Assembly (NCBI GenBank): GCA_047495785.1
Contig: JBLDXI010000024.1
Coordinates: forward strand, 4,588,001-4,652,000
Reading direction: 5' to 3'
Origin: Lepidodermella squamata
Lineage: Eukaryota > Gastrotricha
DNA: 64,000 nt
Of the stretch, positions 1 through 12,400 are shown piece by piece. Positions within the stretch are counted from its first letter, which is position 1. Every line of letters starts with the position of its first letter. A program made the translations under genes and the position numbers. The notes below the pieces were generated by a model, which ran no database searches, was not told where the DNA came from, and saw only the letters and a list, made by a program, of their open reading frames with translations.

Positions 1-1307
1 ATCTTGTACAACTCACAAATCAATTTGTTTTTGACTGTGAAAGTCGTATTTGAGGCCCTGTCAGCCGGTGGGATGAACTACCACACGAGAGTTTACCCGC
101 TACAACTGTACCAATACTCTGGGGCTAGTAGCATTTTGATCTTCATAATTCAAGGCATTTGGATAATACTGCTGATATCTGTGACTATCAAAGCTGTTTA
201 TTCAATGAAAAAACATGGGCCTAAACAGCATTTGAAGGATGGTTGGAATGTATTGGAACTTGTCTCGATCGCCATAGCTTACGGCATTGTCGGTCTCTTC
301 GTTGCGAGGATTTCTAGCATTATCAAAATGATCAATAGAATGCAGACTGATCGATCATCCCACACTAATCTCGACCTACTGGTCAATTGGGACGAAATAA
401 TGGCTAACCTCTACGGCTTGACCTTCTTCATGACCATGATGCTGTTCTTCCGAAATCTGAAATTCAACAAATATTGGTGCATGTTTTTGGCTACTTTATC
501 GAGGGGTAGGAATGACCTGCTTTCATTTATCATTGTGTTCACCATCATCACAATGATGTTCTCTGGCTTGGGCTATTTGACTCTTGGGGCAACTCAAACC
601 GAGTTCAGATCGGTAACAGCTTCAATAATGACCCTACTGCAAAATGTGATCGGTGTAACTGGGACTTTGATCTCCCTCGGCACAAAGTCTCGGTTGATCA
701 TGATCTACTGCATCGCCTACTCTTCGATCGTAATGTTTTTAGCTGTCCAGATTTTCATGACCATCATAACTGTGACGTATGATCATGTTACTGACGACGT
801 TGAGCATAACACTAACTGGGACAAAGAGGTGTCGGAATACATGGTCAAGGAATTTAAGAAGTTGATAACCAGAAAGCAGTCTAAGGAAGATATAGGAATC
901 GACCTGTTAGTTAATGACAGCTCCTTTCCCGAACGTAAGTATAACATTGATGTCTCAAAATTTTTTAACTAACCCTTACATTTGCAGTTGATGAAGCATT
1001 GAATCGGCTTTTGCAACGTGTCGACGCCGTTGCGAAGAATGCTCCACTCATCGAGGAGGATAAACGAGTTGCGTGTAACATCCGCTGGGCCGAGCAGTAT
1101 CTCAGCCTATCGCGCGCAAAATCTGCGAAGCCCGATGTCCGACAACCCTCGGCAACATTCACTATAACGTCAGACGAAGTTGGAGCCCGGCGTCCTAAAA
1201 AGATTCCAAAACGAAGACCTTCAGTTGAACCCATCTTCACGGCAAGACTACCCGGTGGCTTCGCCTATTATGAGTTTCTCAGCCGGTTCAGTGAGCACAA
1301 CGTTTAA
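1..1307 (+). CDS. Polycystin-1-like receptor-channel, 3' end only (last two exons)
   Basis: This is the C-terminal part of a PKD1-family channel whose 5' exons lie before the window. Exon 1-934 starts inside the extracellular polycystin (TOP) domain and runs through the channel. It shows TM segments near GASSILIFIIQGIWIILL, the S3-S4 region, a pore-region helix with FSGLGYLTLG, and a last TM rich in I/V/M. Intron 935-987 (GTAAGT...CAG) joins in frame to the last exon 988-1307, which encodes the cytosolic tail with EEDKRVACNIRWAEQYLSL and a basic RRPKK. It is clearly paralogous to the ends of the three complete genes downstream, so it is the upstream member of a tandem array. Its tail ends in PGGFAYYEFLSRF rather than the PGGGAYYDFL form of A. 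The family assignment is firm; ion selectivity and ligand are unknown. Confidence 0.93.
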
Positions 1308-1790
1308 CGTTCGGAAGTGGCCGACTCTTTAACTATACTAACTTTTCTGCCCCATTTAAAAGTCTGCTAATCAGACGAAAGACAAATTTGATTTGGTTAA
1401 AGTGTGAAAGCCTATTCATAGGATGGCATTGGTTGCAAGTACTTTAAAGCGTCAGTCAGAAAACTCTGGTAGTCTTTTGCTGACCTAATATGTCGCAGTA
1501 AACAATTATGTTATCGACATTCGAAATAACTATGAATAAACGCATTCAAAATTTTAGATCATGAATATCAAGAGTTTGGGGCTGCCCTAGCCTTTAATCT
1601 GTTCTCCTGTTATATGTCTTTATTCGAAGTTCTTAGCGGCCATTTGCTAAGCAAAATCGGGTTTTGGAATTTGAGGATGAAGTTTTATAGCTTTTTTAAC
1701 GTTTCACGTTAGATAGTAGGTTCAAATATCTATCTTTGTCATTAAATGCTTCCTAGCCATAATAACGCCGCATGTTCGGCCGATCTCCAT
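1308..1790. repeat. Duplicated 3' flank of the polycystin-like gene (copy 1)
   Basis: Blocks of this non-coding flank recur at about 22231-24380. The 3' UTR-like part (about 1328-1408) matches 22231-22309. The block around 1618-1745 matches 23880-24007 almost base for base. The block 1443-1617 is present in the second copy in inverted orientation (about 23693-23876). It is a segmental duplicate that accompanied duplication of the gene, not an independent gene; no convincing ORF is present. Confidence 0.8.
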
Positions 1791-1891
1791 CGTTTTGCAG
1801 TTATAATTAACCCCAGTTTCGGAATGCTGATATTCGGTATTTGAACCTACTGAACGCGATTAAAGGAACGAGCTACGCCACTGGAAAAAAG

Positions 1892-1892
<1 letters not shown>

Positions 1893-1930
<38 letters not shown>
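1893..1930. repeat. (CA)19 microsatellite
   Basis: Nineteen uninterrupted CA dinucleotides lie between the polycystin-like gene end and the P450 3' end. It is a likely polymorphic simple repeat with no coding role visible. Confidence 0.97.
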
Positions 1931-1932
<2 letters not shown>

Positions 1933-2062
1933 GTAAAGTAAGAAAATGTTTATTGATTGAAGTACGCATTCATTTGATAATGAGTTTCAATTAATTCGGT
2001 TATCATTGTATTCTCTATCCTTTATGTCATCGGTCATCGAAATAAAAAATGCATTATTTTAA

Positions 2063-2068
2063 TTTATT
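2063..2068 (-). promoter_or_regulatory. Candidate polyadenylation signal of the P450 gene
   Basis: TTTATT on the + strand reads AATAAA on the coding strand, about 58 bases after the P450 stop codon. Position and hexamer fit a poly(A) signal. Confidence 0.55.
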
Positions 2069-2125
2069 GAATGTCAAATCATGTGCCTAAAATAATTTAC
2101 TTTGGTCATTTAGATAACTAGGACA

Positions 2126-3767
2126 TTAGCGCCTTTCCGCTCTAAGCATAATCGGGGTTGCGTTCATTCGCAAGCCATTCGGTCGCCATTTAATCGGCAG
2201 TTCCATCGTCTCAGCAACAGAGAATCGCAATTTTCTAACCAGAGTAGCCAGAGCCAACTTCAGTTCCAGCTGCGCAAGTCGCATGCCGATGCAATTACGG
2301 TTGCCAAGCCCGAACGGCATGAAGCTGAACGGCGCAATGCTTTCAGGGTCACGGAACCTCTCTGGATCAAATCGGTGAGGTTCGTTCCACAGATGCGGAT
2401 CCTGATGTAGAGTATTCACCGGTATTGCTACAACCGTGTCCTTGGCAATGTGGTAGCCTCCAAGCTGCGTGTCCTGGGTACAGGATCTTTCGATCCTCGA
2501 AATTGGACAGTAAAGGCGAAGCGTTTCATTTATGCACATGTCAAGATACTTCAACTCGTAAACCATGTCCATAGTCACGTCTTTCACATCGCCAGGGCAG
2601 GATTCGTTGACCTCTCGGAACAGCTTCTCCTGGCATTCATCATTTGAAGCAAGAGCGAAGAGAACCAGCGAAAGCATATTGGCTGTACTCTCGTATCCAG
2701 CGACGAAAAACAGCACAGCTTGTGCGACGATTTCATCATGGGTCAGGCCATTTCGCAGCCATGGCAGGTTGTACTCATCGTATTCAACGAAGTCTTTGTT
2801 TGCAGGGTCCTTCGGGTCCATCTCAAATGTCATAACCATCTGTAGAAAGTCAGGCCGCTCCACTTTGTTGTTGCTTTGCCGTCTCCGTTTCATCTCGTCC
2901 TCAACAACGTTTTGAAAGAAGATGTAAGGCTTCATCATCTCAGAGCTGTTAGGAGTCAGCTTTGAGATGATGGGCAATAGGAACGGGAAGAGAAAAACCG
3001 AAGTTACTATTTTCCGCATAGATCCTTTGTTGATATCCCGAGCAAAAGCTTGACGGGCGTATTTTACAAATGGATTTTCCGGGTTGTTTAACGAATCAAG
3101 TTCCATTCCAAAGGCAACTGAAGCAATGACATCCATTGTGAAGCATCCACAAAACGTTTTGATGTCAAACGCCTCTCTACTGTCGCATTTCCTAACGATA
3201 TTCAGATAGAGCTGTTCCGTAGATTGGTTGATCAGGGGCGTCATGCGACGCAAGGCGTTTGGCGTGAAAGCCGGGGTGATCATTTGGCGGACGTGCTTCC
3301 ACCTTTTACCAGTTAGAGAAGTTAGGACCAAGTCGAGCGTGCGGCTTCGCATTTTCGCAATGATTCGACGATCGACGTACGATTCGGCATCTTTGAGCAG
3401 GACTTGCCGAATCAGATCAGGCTCTGAAACCTGGAAAAGGGAAAACTATCAAAAAGGAAATCTTTTATCAGGAAGACTTGATTACCATGACTATCGGCTG
3501 GCGACCTTCGAAGATGCCGAACATAGTACCGTAATTGTCGACCAGCTTCTGTTCGACCTCGAAGAAATCCTCCGCGTCCAGATACAGATCCCAAGATCCA
3601 ATCCAACCTGTTGGTTTGACGTAGGGCATTCCGGCGTCTCGAAACATGTTTCTATACTTGTGCACATATCGATAAGCTGCCCAGTACAGACCAAGTGAAA
3701 GTGCTCCGATCGCGGCAATAGGCACAACAAAGTAGTGCAGCAAGGTTTCGCTTGTTAAAATATCCAT
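2126..3767 (-). CDS. Cytochrome P450 (CYP3-clan-like), two exons
   Basis: This encodes a haem-thiolate monooxygenase of about 528 aa, expected to be anchored in the endoplasmic reticulum. Exon 1 is 3486-3767 and exon 2 is 2126-3430; the 55-bp intron 3431-3485 has GTAATC...CAG ends and is in frame. The start at 3767 gives an N-terminal hydrophobic anchor (residues about 7-32). Visible signatures are the C-helix WxxxR (WKHVR, about residue 138), the I-helix AGYEST (about 340), the K-helix ExxR (ETLR, about 398), and the haem-binding loop FGLGNRNCIG carrying the axial Cys (about 475). All key residues are present and the length is normal, so it should be functional. The substrate cannot be predicted; members of this clan often oxidise xenobiotics or steroids. 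It sits on the opposite strand to the polycystin array and looks unrelated to it. Confidence 0.95.
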
Positions 3768-3832
3768 CGTAAATTTTCACTTTTGAAAAAATGTACGTAT
3801 TAGCAAGAATGAATGTGACGATAAAAAAGCGG

Positions 3833-3840
3833 TTTATAAA
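3833..3840 (-). promoter_or_regulatory. Candidate TATA box of the P450 gene
   Basis: TTTATAAA lies 66-73 bases upstream of the P450 start codon on the coding strand, a plausible distance for a core promoter with a short 5' UTR. No transcript start is visible from sequence. Confidence 0.4.
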
Positions 3841-4766
3841 TAGGCTCCTTATCTCGCGCACCAGTTTTCGATAAACCTCCGCTTCCTAATTTGGCATTAC
3901 TGCGGTTTGGCTCGCTATATACGGTATTAATGAATCACAAGCAAATATATTAGATGGACTTGTACGTACTTGGAAATTAGCCAGATGACGTATGGCGGTT
4001 TTTTGCCCTTTTTGTCGCGTTTTCAGAGAGATTACTCAACGTGACGTCTAACAAAGAAGTGACCGTATAGCAGGCATCTTATCAACAGCATATGGGGGTC
4101 ACACTGATTTCGCCCCCTCCCTCCCCCTCCTCCTACCTTATTACTCACCCCCATTGCTCTAGATAGGGTACATCTCTGTGCAACTACATTATTTTCCTGT
4201 CAAACTACACATGCCAATTATCCGTTGCATATTCGTGAATTGAACCATTTTTATTTTTTCCATGGTCTTAAACAGTGCACGAAATACATGAGGGTAACCG
4301 AACCAATTCGAGAGGTCCAGATAAAAAATCTCGAATAAACCACAGAGGGAAGGGTTCGGGAAAATTCCACAATTTTCAGATGAATTTGATTTTTCCCGTG
4401 AAAGTTTCCTCTCCTTATTTTCTGTAGTTTCTCGTCGAATTTCCGAATTCCGATTAGGAAAATCAAAACAAATCGCGAAATGGCTGATAATATTTTTCAA
4501 TCTTTATTTAATGATGAAACAAATAATTCACAATTTTTTTAGTAGACACGTACGAAGTTGGTGACTGTGCGAAATCATATAAGTGGTACGGGGATTCGAA
4601 AAACTGTTCAGGGAATAGTAACCATCACGGACTTTTATAAAGAACCGTCACACACATTTGTAGATATATTCATCTATCTATTATTTATCTGATAGCAACT
4701 TGACATAGTAAGGCAACATTTGACAAAGGATGAAGGATGAGAATAAGTTGATGAAGATCTTATGAA
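3841..4766. other. Intergenic, no gene seen
   Basis: This gap lies between the P450 5' end and the 3' end of the Cys-loop channel gene. It holds a C/T-rich tract at about 4112-4137. The short open frames overlapping 4189-4500 are AT-rich, overlap each other and show no domain-like composition. Part of the stretch just above 4500 could be the channel gene's 3' UTR. I see no further structure. Confidence 0.6.
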
Positions 4767-7623
4767 TTACAACACAATCATCGACGCATAGACATTGACA
4801 GTTATAAAGATGTCAAAGCTGATGCAGAAGGCGGCGACATCCAACGCTCGAGCATAAGTCATCTTGGAATATCGAAACTCGAGTGTAGCCTCTTCGCTCA
4901 AAAACTCGGGGTAGCGCGTAGTAACGGCAAACATCACAGCTGCGTACAACGTGATCAAGCACGTGATACCGCATAGAATCAAAATATATTCAGCCATAAG
5001 AACTGACTCCGCTGTATCTGGAATTTCTCTTAGTACATCAGACTGCATGAACATCATACTCAGCAGCAGTGTTCCAGTAAATGCTGGTCGATCGGGGCAA
5101 TCGGGCTGAAAGATCAACGATCCAAAGACTAAAAGCATGAGGATACCACATGGTGCCATATTGTTTAAAATGTATGGCGTCGAACTCCGATCGAATACTA
5201 CAGTAAAGCGTGCATAGCTTGAAGTTCCATTTCTTCTCAGAGATGATTTAGTCAAGCCATGGACTGATATTGCATTGCCAAGTTTCCACAACTCGCTGTC
5301 GAATGAAGGGTCGAATGCAATCCGAGCACTGGCGAAGTGCAAGTAACGGTTAGATTCGTCCAACACGAACGTGAAATCACAAGACTGCGAGTCGAAGGGA
5401 TATTTCCGCAACTTGAGCTCGCACTCCGCGTTCATTATGCCCAATCTCATCCAGTGAAAGAACAGGGTTCGATTCGGTGTTGTCGGGTAATAAACTATAT
5501 GCACCTGTTCTTTCCAAGACATGCTGTTCTCCATGTATGGATCTAGCGTTGTGTTATCAAATCGCATGCTTGGAACCCACACTTTGTTCCGATTCACAGA
5601 GTAGATTCGATCTGCTTCGTTAACATCTGGGGCAGTTGTCCGCCAATCGCAGGACCGCACAACCCACTGAACCAAAAGCTGAGCCCCAACAATAATTGCT
5701 CGACTATCTGCATTGATGTCAATGAGGCGCTTGAATTCGATTGTGATGTAGATTTTTGTGCCAAAATCTGGCGCCCTGAAAATGCAGGAAAATGATGAAT
5801 ATCAGAGGTTGATTCAAAGCTTGTCTTACCGATTATCCGGGTCTATGTTCTCACAAGTCGTCAGATCTTTCAGCCGCAACAGCGGAAAAATGTTGCCTTC
5901 AATCAAATTTGGAAGGTCTAATTGCGAGGAATTAGTCGAAAAGTCATATTCTCGAGGGCCTGGTGTAGTGGTTCGTGTGAAGCCTTGAAATTCGGTTGAT
6001 AGGATCGTAGTAGATGTTACGGATGAACCTTCGGAACTTTGCGTTGATATACCTGCAGTAGATTTACTGATACCCTGAGTTGAAGAAGAAATTGCGTTCG
6101 TTGAAGTCTCCGTTAAGGTGGTAGTTTGTGGCGAATCAGAAGTTGTGCTGGGTGTATTGAATGTTTTGCTAGTACTAGTGGTCGATAAAGTACTCGAAAT
6201 AGTCGATGAGCTTCCTGGGTTACTGGTTGTTGGGCTGGGGGAACTTGATGCCGTTGATGACGTTGCCAGGGTTGTAGATGTCGTTGAGCTGGTGGCTGCA
6301 GTAGTAGAAGTAGGCGTTGTGGTTGTAATAGTAGTGGTAGGTGTTGTGGATGTTGTTGGGGCTGTAGAACTAGTGATCGTTGTGGAGCTAGAAATGAAAC
6401 TCGTGGAGATGGGTGTGGACGTTGATTCTGTGGTTGCAGTGGAGGTCAAAGTTGTGGTAGGCGCCGAGGCAGTTGTAGTGGTTGTACTCGATACCGTGGA
6501 GCTGGGTGACATTGTTTGAGTTGTAGATTGAGCTGTAGAAGTCGAAGAAGTTGAACTAGACGACGCTGTGGTCGTCGTTGATGTTGTAGTTGAGGGCGAA
6601 GTGGTCGTTGTCGTAGTCGTCGTGGACGAAGTTGACGTGCTAGTCGCTAGCTTCCAAAAGTAGAAATTTCTCACGTAAATCTCCGCTCGGTTGTCAGTTG
6701 CGAGGCCTGCCATTCTCAGTTTCACATTTCCAGTTGACCAGATTGCGTTCATACCGGTTAAATTAGCATAGTCAACGCAAACCTTGCCTTGAAGATTGTT
6801 CAACGGGGCCATGGCGACTGTGAGAGCTTGCCCGAAGACTTGAATAATCAGGCGGAAATTCGCGACCCCTGAAGCGTTGAAAAGCCCAGTGCCACAGGCA
6901 GCTGTCGATGTAGCGACAACGGGCGAGCACGGAAGGGTGCAGTACGGTGTTTGAATGGGAGTTTTCATCCAAATGCGCATAACACCATTGAGCATCAACT
7001 GCTGCAGTACTGCGAAACCATGAAATAGCCTAACATCAGAAACTCTGCTCTGAAGAGAATCTATAGCAGAGTTAATTAGGAAAACATCAACGCGCGATTT
7101 AAAAAAACTCACTAAAATATGAACAGGACTCGTTCGAGAACAGAATTCCGAGCATAGCCGGTACACTGCTGCTGTATGTCGGGTCGTAGAGAACCCTGAT
7201 GTCCATCTCCGCTCGCCAATTCAGCGAGGCTGCGTCGAAATACTGCAAAAATAACAATATAACAACTCAACTTTCTGAACATCCTGAATTCAGAATTCAG
7301 ACCTGGTCTGCTGAAAATCGGCCGACATCTGTGGCGCCTGACATGATGCCCAATTGATAACTGTTGCTCAAGGACCAAGCATCTTGGCTCCATGTAGCGG
7401 TCATGGATCCAGAAATACTCGAATTTGCTTTGTCGAAAGAAGTAGCAGCGGTGTACACTGGAACTCCAGAGTAAAGGTAAGGCAGAGGAAATGTCGCAGT
7501 ATCAGGAACTGGAGTGATTTGGCATCCTGAAAAGCGTAAATACGAATTTTCCTCGATCTAAGGCTGTAACTGGGTCATACCGATGCTTCCGAGAAGCGCG
7601 AGTATCAGTAGCAATCTCAGCAT
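4767..7623 (-). CDS. Cys-loop ligand-gated channel with mucin-like N-terminal extension
   Basis: Five exons give an in-frame 872-aa protein: 7581-7623, 7303-7526, 7113-7242, 5830-7042 and 4767-5775. A signal peptide (MLRLLLILALLGSIG) is followed by about 245 residues of unrecognised extracellular sequence. Next comes a Ser/Thr-rich block of about 230 residues (about 261-490). A pentameric-channel ligand-binding domain follows (from about 505), with the diagnostic C-x13-C loop around YPFD (Cys about 654 and 668). Four TM segments lie at about 736-759, 765-782, 798-820 and 847-868, and the TM2-TM3 link SDVLREIPDT is nicotinic-like. The TM3-TM4 loop is only about 26 residues, so there is almost no cytoplasmic domain. 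No vicinal Cys pair is seen in loop C, so the ligand is unknown. The fused mucin-like extension is unusual. The exon-4 acceptor near 7042 was chosen because it alone keeps the frame. Confidence 0.88.
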
Positions 7624-9494
7624 GTTTTTGAATATTGTCGAATCGCAAAATAAATTTTACGGGATAGCAAGCTCGTAAAGCCATTTACTGTTCTCTCCAG
7701 GTTCGAGAGGCATCACTCAAAAGCTTTTTTGGGGTGCTTTAGACCCAACTTCGATCTTGAAGCGACACATTAGTGCTAATTTGCCATTCCTTCACGCTAA
7801 ATGCATGGTCAAAGTATGCAAGCATCGCCGCTCTACCATTGCTATTATTACAACTCTGGCATGGACCCATTGAACGTCAATCACTCGATCAAGCTCAACA
7901 GATGACGTCAATAACGTCACGCAGTAGGTCTGGAAACCTCGCAAAACATAAGCATTAGTAAAACCGATGTTTAAAGATGAAAATCATGCGGGTGTCAATG
8001 CGCTTTCAACCTTTTGTGTATCGTTGATTTATTTTGAATGTGGCTGACCGAAAAACGCAGAAGTCATGCGTGCGGTTCGTGCCGTCAGCACTACCATTCA
8101 CGTGAAGAATAAGTAGGCAACTATGCACGCTAGACACTTCTCATTTAGAGTCCATGTTGATGTTTGATGTTACAGCCACTGTACTACTATTTTGCAGGTC
8201 AAATGTCACACGTGCCCACGTGATCAAAGCGCGGAAATGATTCGAATTAACAAATTGTGAATAAATCTGGGATCTGAGAGGAAAATCACACTTACTCCTA
8301 ACTCAACTCAAGGATAGAGTTGTCATTGAGGGTACCGTACTCCCAGTCTCCCCGCTACTTCTCGCACTGCTAGATGAATACCCCGGCTTTCGAAGCAAGC
8401 GATCGGTTGTTACAAAAGATTTCTTGGTAGTTACTAGTTTTCCAGTAGTTACTTAGCTCGAACAGGAAAGGATTTTTGCTGTATTGCTGTCCATTTCGTG
8501 TAATTTGAACAAATAATACGAGCGAAGCGAGGAAATTATTTGGATTTTCCACTAAAATGAGCTCCAAAACCCCCTGAAAATGATGATATAAAGGACACTT
8601 GCTCATTGCGCATTGCCTCAAGCAAGCGCAAACATTAATCTCGAATCGATAAAGACGCGCTGGGCTCGAAACTGGCCGGGTTATCTTTTTGCAGCAAACT
8701 TAAATGGATTAAAGGCGCGCAATGAATGCGATAGCCAAGACAATGTCGCAGGGTGGGCGACAGAACGAGAAATAAATGGCGTAAAACTATTTTTGCATTT
8801 CCGCAAGTCAGTCGCTTGCCGGAACAACTGAGCGCTACTGTTTTCTGTGCATCAAATGCATTACGCCATCTGTTTCTAGTTTAGTCAAGTCGTTCTGTCG
8901 CCCACCCGGCGATATGTTCAGTATTTCAAAATTCCGACCAATCGATTCGTTAAATATCTAATATGTCTTGGATAAGTTTGAAGCCAAATCGCTGAACTTT
9001 CCTTCCGTACTTGAGGCATCGTACTTGGGGAACCTTGGGGGACCTTGACAAGTTCTGAGTTTTTAATAAGTTGATCAATTGCGAAAGTTTAGAAGCGATC
9101 TGTCTAAACAGTGTGGCGAGGTTTTAGCCGAATTTTCCAGATGGATTGATGTTGTATCTTACATATTTATGAGCCAGCCACAGTTACCCAGCCATTGTTT
9201 CGAGAGCGACGTCTTGCCAAGCGACACTTCACTCGCTTTGCGAATATTGATTCGAAAAATATATCATGAACTAACCGTTCCACTCATGAATCATTCAGCA
9301 GGTAAAAAACCGTTGCGAAATAGTTACTGAATGGTGAAATCCATTGTTTCCGCTCGCCTTTGTTTTCACTTGCATGTTGGCAATAAATTTGCACTATAAA
9401 GCAGCTAAGCTGGAAATTAGACAAAACTGCCCTATCATGGCGGCGTTATCGTGTTTTTGTCTGACTGATTCAAAATTATTCAAATAAAAATACC
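7624..9494. other. Upstream region of gene A; blocks shared with gene B upstream
   Basis: There is no convincing gene here. The region separates two divergently transcribed genes and must hold both promoters. Blocks at about 8601-8700 and 8936-9480 resemble 24450-24555 and 26508-27640 upstream of gene B, so promoter DNA was duplicated together with the polycystin genes. The remaining part (about 7700-8600) shows no repeat or coding signal that I can support. Confidence 0.65.
9395..9400 (+). promoter_or_regulatory. TATA-like box upstream of gene A
   Basis: TATAAA lies about 95 bases before the gene A start codon. The equivalent place in gene B reads GGATAAAG, so the motif is not conserved and the call is weak. 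Confidence 0.3.
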
Positions 9495-12400
9495 ATGCGA
9501 CTTCTTCTGCTGGGTTTTTCTGTAATCTTTCTGATCAATTTGAGAGCTGCCAAAGGCCGTTAGTGCGTTGAAAGCAGAAAATATGACCTCATTTTTTCTT
9601 TACAGAGACATGTTACCCAGCCTGCCAGAATGGCAATTGCACAGCGACAAACACGTGCTCGTGCAACATTGGGTGGGGCGGAGCTCAATGTGAACAAGCG
9701 GCACCAACAAGTTAGTATCATCTGCTTAAGGCTACATATTATTGATTATTAATCATTCCAAACTTAGTTTGTACGAGCAGTGCTCAATGCGCTAATGGTG
9801 GGACATGCTCAGAAAAGAACTGTTATTGCCCTGGTTCATGGACAGGCCCAGCATGCGCAGACACAGGTTTGCTTCTACCTTATATTGGGATTTGCCCATC
9901 ATTTTGGACCTGATATAGGAACTGTTATGTGTCATCCAACTGGCTACGACTATCCATACTGCTACAACGGCGGCACCTGCACTTGGAGTGGATCAACAAG
10001 CGCTTGCTACTGCAGAAATGGATACACCGGGAAATATTGTGAAACAGGTTTGTTTCTATCGACTCCCTTCCATTAGATATTCTGTCTCTGCCTTCCTCTA
10101 GTTCTGTGTAGCCAACCGTGTCAAAATGGAGGTTCCTGTACTGCTACCGAAACTTGCAACTGTGTTGGTGGTTATACTGGGACTTACTGCAATACATTTT
10201 CTTGTGCAAGCCCGTGTCAAAATGGTGGCAGTTGTGTGGCTCCTAATACTTGCAGCTGCGTGGATGATTGGACTGGGCCAACATGCAATACATGTGAGGA
10301 GATATTTGTCGTTTTCGATCCGTTTTATCCCGATAGTATCAATTACAGCTACTGCCTGCCAGAACATTGAACTACTGTCAAAGCTCGCCTCCTGGGGAGG
10401 TTCCATAGCAGGATCAAGCGGGGTTCCCGCAAATGGTGACGGAAATTTACTGGCTGGCAACTTCTGGCAGCCAACCGGCACAGAATGGAACATTTACATT
10501 GAATTCAACTTTGGTCGCGAGGTTTCGGTAAAAACCATCGGCATAGCGGCTGGCTCTGCTGGTATCGGTTACATCGCGACTTACTCGCTATCCTTCCTAG
10601 CTAAAGCTGGACTTGGCGAGTTGATGGTTCCTGTGCTCACAAATATGTCGGATCCTAACAGCCCACCCGTGATCTACACCACTTTCCCGAACGCGTCAAA
10701 TAACATTTATTTCTATCTAACCACTCTATGTCCTGTTGTTCGAACGCAAAAGCTGAGAATTCACGTTAAGACCGGCTCGGGAGCGCTGACTAATGTTCGC
10801 TCTCGGTTTTTGATCTACGGCTGCCCAACTTATGCTGGATGCACAGTTTGCTCAGCAGGCAGTCAATGCCTTTGCCCCATAGGTTACACTAGCAATGACA
10901 CAACTCTTAATCCATGGCCTCATTGCGGTATTTTATTGTTTCGCAATATCACTGTTCCTATCGCATTTATTTTTCAGACCAACTGACTTTGCCTGTTTTG
11001 GACTGCGAGGATATCGCGATGCGCCAGCCTAGTGCTCAAAGTGGCGTCTATACAATTTATCCGATCGGATCTCCGCCCATCCAGGTTTTCTGCGATATGA
11101 CTTCGCTTGGTGGAGGCTGGACAGTTTTCCAACGCCGCGCTTCACCAGCAGTGGATTTCAACCGAAACTGGGTCGACTATCAGTCATTTTTCGGATCATT
11201 CAGTGACAGCTTTTGGCTGGGCCTAGACAGCATCTCGACAATTACCTACACCCCCTATAACTCATATAAAATGGCCATCAAAGCTTCAGATTTGGACTTC
11301 AATTACAACGGTCTTTACACTTGGAAGGGCTTCAGAATCAGCCCTGCTGCGAGCAACTACACTCTCGCTTATACATCGGTTGGGATCGGCAATATGGGAA
11401 ACAATTTAGCGAACGCTCAGAACAGACCATTCAGCACCAAAGATCGTGACAACGATAACGTAGCTGGTTCGAATTGTGCTGCTGACAACATGGGAGGCTG
11501 GTGGTACGGCACTACATGCGGCGTCTCAAGCTTAAATGGGTAGGAAATTCGAGAAATGGGTTGAGTACCGTAATTATATAGGTTGCATTCTCAGAGTTTA
11601 CAACTCAACCGTGGCTTATCAAGGCGTTATGTGGATCCCATGGGTTACATCGGTTTTCTCTTTGCGAAAGGCGCAGATGATGGTGAGAAGACAACAAATT
11701 GACTACTTTGGAACCCCAGGTAAGATTCATGAGAAAGTTTTTATAGCTTTAATGTTTCTTTTCAAGCTATTGCATTGACCTATACTAACCCTGCTGATTG
11801 TTCGGACATTGCGATTAACATGCCAAATGCACCTAGTGGAGTCTACACGATCTATCCACCCGGCGGCAATCCAGTCCAAACGTATTGTGAAATGGTGGCT
11901 CTCGGCGGGAATTGGACTGTGATTCAAAGGAATATCTACGGTTCTCCTCAGAGCTTTAATCAAAATTACGCAAGTTACGAAACAGGCTTCGGAAATCTGA
12001 ATGACGCTTTCTACCTTGGGAATACTGCAATCAACCAGCTAACTTCAGCTGGACCTCTTTACCAACTGGCCATTGTGCTTGAATTTACAAATGGCAATTT
12101 CAGGACTGCGAGATACAAGACTTTTTCGATAGAGAAGGCAGTGACGAATTACAAATTGAATGTTACTGGTTACAACTGGCTTGACGATGTTGAAACCGCA
12201 GGCGATTCGTTACTCTCCCACTCTGGGCAAGGATTCCAGGTTTATTCCAATCGATCGGGTGGCTGGTGGTTCAAAGACTGGGTCGCTGGGTCGTGCCTCG
12301 ACTCAAATTTGAATGGAGTAGCCATGAATAACACATTCGAGCAGGGAATCGTTTGGTCTTCCTGGAAAAGCCGAGTTAATTCGATCAAAAACAGTGTCAT

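Noticed and set aside
6118-6519. Val/Gly-rich + strand open frame of 133 codons
   Set aside because: It is the antisense of the Ser/Thr-rich block of the Cys-loop channel gene. The Val-rich composition is the expected shadow of Thr-rich codons.
7042-7051. Acceptor at 7050 (TTCAG|AGCAG) for exon 4 of the Cys-loop channel gene
   Set aside because: It leads to a stop after a few codons given the phase of exon 3. The acceptor after AGAG at 7043 keeps the frame.
10126-10340. N-terminal half of a long + strand open frame beginning MEVPVLL
   Set aside because: It reads the EGF 4-5 exon out of frame and then runs through the intron into the true F5/8C frame. Splicing at 10293/10349 gives the EGF frame instead.
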